The position numbers were made by a program, and so were the translations under genes. Shown here piece by piece: positions 4,573-6,178 of a stretch of DNA of 6,178 nucleotides (position 1 is the stretch's first letter; every line of letters begins with the position of its first letter). This DNA is from Candidatus Omnitrophota bacterium (lineage in GTDB: Bacteria > Omnitrophota > Gorgyraeia > S143-82): contig JALVWL010000239.1 in NCBI GenBank assembly GCA_027034965.1, positions 1 to 6,178 of the forward strand. Reading direction: 5' to 3'. A model generated the notes under the pieces. The model was not told the DNA's origin. It searched no databases and was given only the letters and a program-made list of their open reading frames with translations.

Positions 4573-6178
4573 ATGCTCGGTGTATATATTCTCTTTTTGA
4601 TATATTCCTTGTTTCTAGGCCTGTTGTCCAATTGGCTGCCCTCTGGGGTAATTGCCCTTGGATTTATACTGATATGGGTGGTTTATCTCTACATACTAGG
4701 ACACAGGACTATTCCTAGGAGGTACAGATTTGCCCTGCCCTGGGGAATTGGTATAATCTCGATATTCGGAATCCTGGCGATTTTTGATATCCATTTGCCT
4801 CATCTGGGATTGTGGGGGATGGCATTTTTGATATCAGTAATATTCTATCATGCGGCTATGATATTGGGGGCAGACTATATCCTGAGGGCGGCCTCCTCTT
4901 CTGCACACCTCTGGTTTGTTATCCATAACCTCCTCTTTATCTTTGGCTTGGGATGGTTTGTGGTATTTGATTTCTGGAATCTTTTATTCTGGAATGTCAT
5001 CTTGTTGATGGGTGGATTTTCTCTTTATATGGGTCTGTCTATGTGGAATAAGGGAACAGAGAGGAGCATAGATGTTGTGGACAGTTCAGCGGTCATTTTA
5101 CTCTCTGCCCTTTATTTTATTGTTATTGCCTTGCTCTTGAAATTAGCGGTCTTTATGCATCTGGATATCAGGGTATTTATATCGGCAATGTTTGGCGTAT
5201 TTGCCGGGTTGGCTGTGCTTGGCATCTTCTGGGGTGAGGGGATAAAGAGGGCGATCTCTGAATTCTGGCGGAGGCTATTCGGCTATGAACACTATGACAT
5301 AAATCAGGAATGGGATGACTTTGTCTCTAGTGTCGAAGATGTTATGGACGATAAGATAATCGTTGAGAAATTGAATTCCTATCTTCGAGACAGGTTCAAT
5401 GTCCTGGAGGCATTGGTATATTGGAAAGAAAGAGATGGCCATTACGTCTCTATAACCTCTAAGGAGCAGATTGATCTATCTCCAGAGGCCGAGAAGTGGT
5501 TTTTGTTAAAGGACTCGGTTGTCTATCCGGATGAGTTATGGAGGCATAATATAGAGCTGCCCTTGAAGGAAGATAATCATATTCTCTGTCCTATGATATT
5601 TCAACGCCAATTGACTGGTCTGTTGATACTGAGACTAGATAGCCGGCGGCGTATTCCAACAGAATTGATATATGTCCTTGCCAGGAACCTTTCGATGATC
5701 ATTACTATTGCCAGGATATCAGAGGAGTTATTTGAAGCAAGGCAGTTCGAGCAGTTTAATAAGATGGTCTCCTTTATCGTTCACGATATGAAAAATGCAC
5801 TATCCAGTATATCCCTTCTACTGGATAATTGGCAGAAGAATAAGACCAATCCAGAGTTTATTGATGATGCATATCTGACTCTGACTTCGGTTATGAAAAA
5901 GATAGAGCAGATGTTGCTTAGACTCAGGATATATCGTAATTCTGAAAAATTATCGGATATGGAGATTGAAAGGTGCAATCTCTCTAGGATTGTTGAACTG
6001 GCCCTAGAGAATACCAATCTTAAGAATAAGATAGGGCTTGAGATAGATGTAAACCTGCCTCCATCGATTGAAATTGACTTCAATTGTTCTTGGCTTGAGA
6101 AGATCTTTGAGAACCTGCTTATAAATGCTGCGGATGCTATAGAAAAGGACGGTAGGATAGATATATGGCTTGAGGAAT
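4573..6178 (+). CDS. prsK: PrsK-type membrane sensor histidine kinase (PEP-CTERM system), 3' end missing
   Basis: The frame is open from ATG 4573 to the right edge (535 codons); family members run to roughly 680-700 residues, so the C-terminus is missing. About eight hydrophobic segments occupy residues 1-220. A soluble GAF-like sensor region covers about 245-385. The dimerisation/phosphoacceptor helix contains QFNKMVSFIVHDMKNALSS, with H404 as the expected phosphorylated His, followed by NPEFIDDAYLT. This H-box and spacing are typical of PrsK, the kinase found with exosortase systems. The ATPase N-box ENLLINAADAI (513-523, key N518) is present; the G boxes lie beyond the window. EpsI ends at 4571 and this ATG begins one base later (TAGTATG). 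There is no Shine-Dalgarno, and an in-frame TAA at 4555-4557 prevents an earlier ATG start, so translation probably depends on re-initiation after epsI. Its partner is expected to be a PrsR-type response regulator, not visible here. Confidence 0.88.
   Translation, partial: MLGVYILFLIYSLFLGLLSNWLPSGVIALGFILIWVVYLYILGHRTIPRRYRFALPWGIGIISIFGILAIFDIHLPHLGLWGMAFLISVIFYHAAMILGADYILRAASSSAHLWFVIHNLLFIFGLGWFVVFDFWNLLFWNVILLMGGFSLYMGLSMWNKGTERSIDVVDSSAVILLSALYFIVIALLLKLAVFMHLDIRVFISAMFGVFAGLAVLGIFWGEGIKRAISEFWRRLFGYEHYDINQEWDDFVSSVEDVMDDKIIVEKLNSYLRDRFNVLEALVYWKERDGHYVSITSKEQIDLSPEAEKWFLLKDSVVYPDELWRHNIELPLKEDNHILCPMIFQRQLTGLLILRLDSRRRIPTELIYVLARNLSMIITIARISEELFEARQFEQFNKMVSFIVHDMKNALSSISLLLDNWQKNKTNPEFIDDAYLTLTSVMKKIEQMLLRLRIYRNSEKLSDMEIERCNLSRIVELALENTNLKNKIGLEIDVNLPPSIEIDFNCSWLEKIFENLLINAADAIEKDGRIDIWLEE

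Noticed and set aside
5781..6083. Minus-strand 100-codon frame opposite the kinase core
   Set aside because: It lies antisense to the H-box and following helix of PrsK; its Ser/Ile/Leu-rich product is what the complement would give.

Overview
The window reads as a bacterial chromosome segment from a Gram-negative-type organism. The main reasons are a type IV pilus retraction-type ATPase and an exosortase/EpsI/PrsK set, which belongs to diderm bacteria that make exopolysaccharide. By eye, Ile ATA and Arg AGG/AGA codons are frequent in the forward genes and the intergenic region is AT-rich. Those features would fit lineages such as Desulfobacterota or Nitrospirota, but I cannot fix the taxon from the sequence.

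Layout: two genes run leftward and four run rightward from a divergent intergenic region at 1501-1781. Leftward are a PilT/PilU-family ATPase (349-1500) and, 11 bp later, the start of a membrane-anchored FtsH-like AAA protein (1-337, cut by the window edge). Rightward are a bifunctional mannose-1-phosphate guanylyltransferase/mannose-6-phosphate isomerase (1782-3164), an exosortase (3118-3987), an EpsI-family protein (3984-4571) and a PrsK-type membrane histidine kinase (4573 to the right edge, incomplete). The rightward genes overlap by 47 bp, overlap by 4 bp, and are separated by 1 bp, so they look like one translationally coupled operon.

Probable biology of the rightward operon: ManC supplies GDP-mannose for an extracellular polysaccharide. 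The exosortase, with EpsI, processes sorting-signal (PEP-CTERM-like) proteins at the inner membrane during export to the cell surface. PrsK probably senses a membrane or envelope cue and controls expression of the target proteins. No substrate protein is visible in the window.

The 281-bp divergent region is the least ordinary part. It holds closely packed divergent promoter candidates, an 18-bp near-palindrome followed by a tandem 10-bp repeat, and a 115-bp structure with 37-bp imperfect inverted arms ending at the manC ribosome-binding site. A possible 27-codon leader ORF with a good Shine-Dalgarno lies inside that structure. The PilT-family protein is also unusual: it lacks the Walker B glutamate and one of the two His-box histidines. 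I see no RNA genes, CRISPR array, transposase or convincing terminator. The exosortase locus is a recognised type of system, so the novelty lies in details rather than in an obviously new system.
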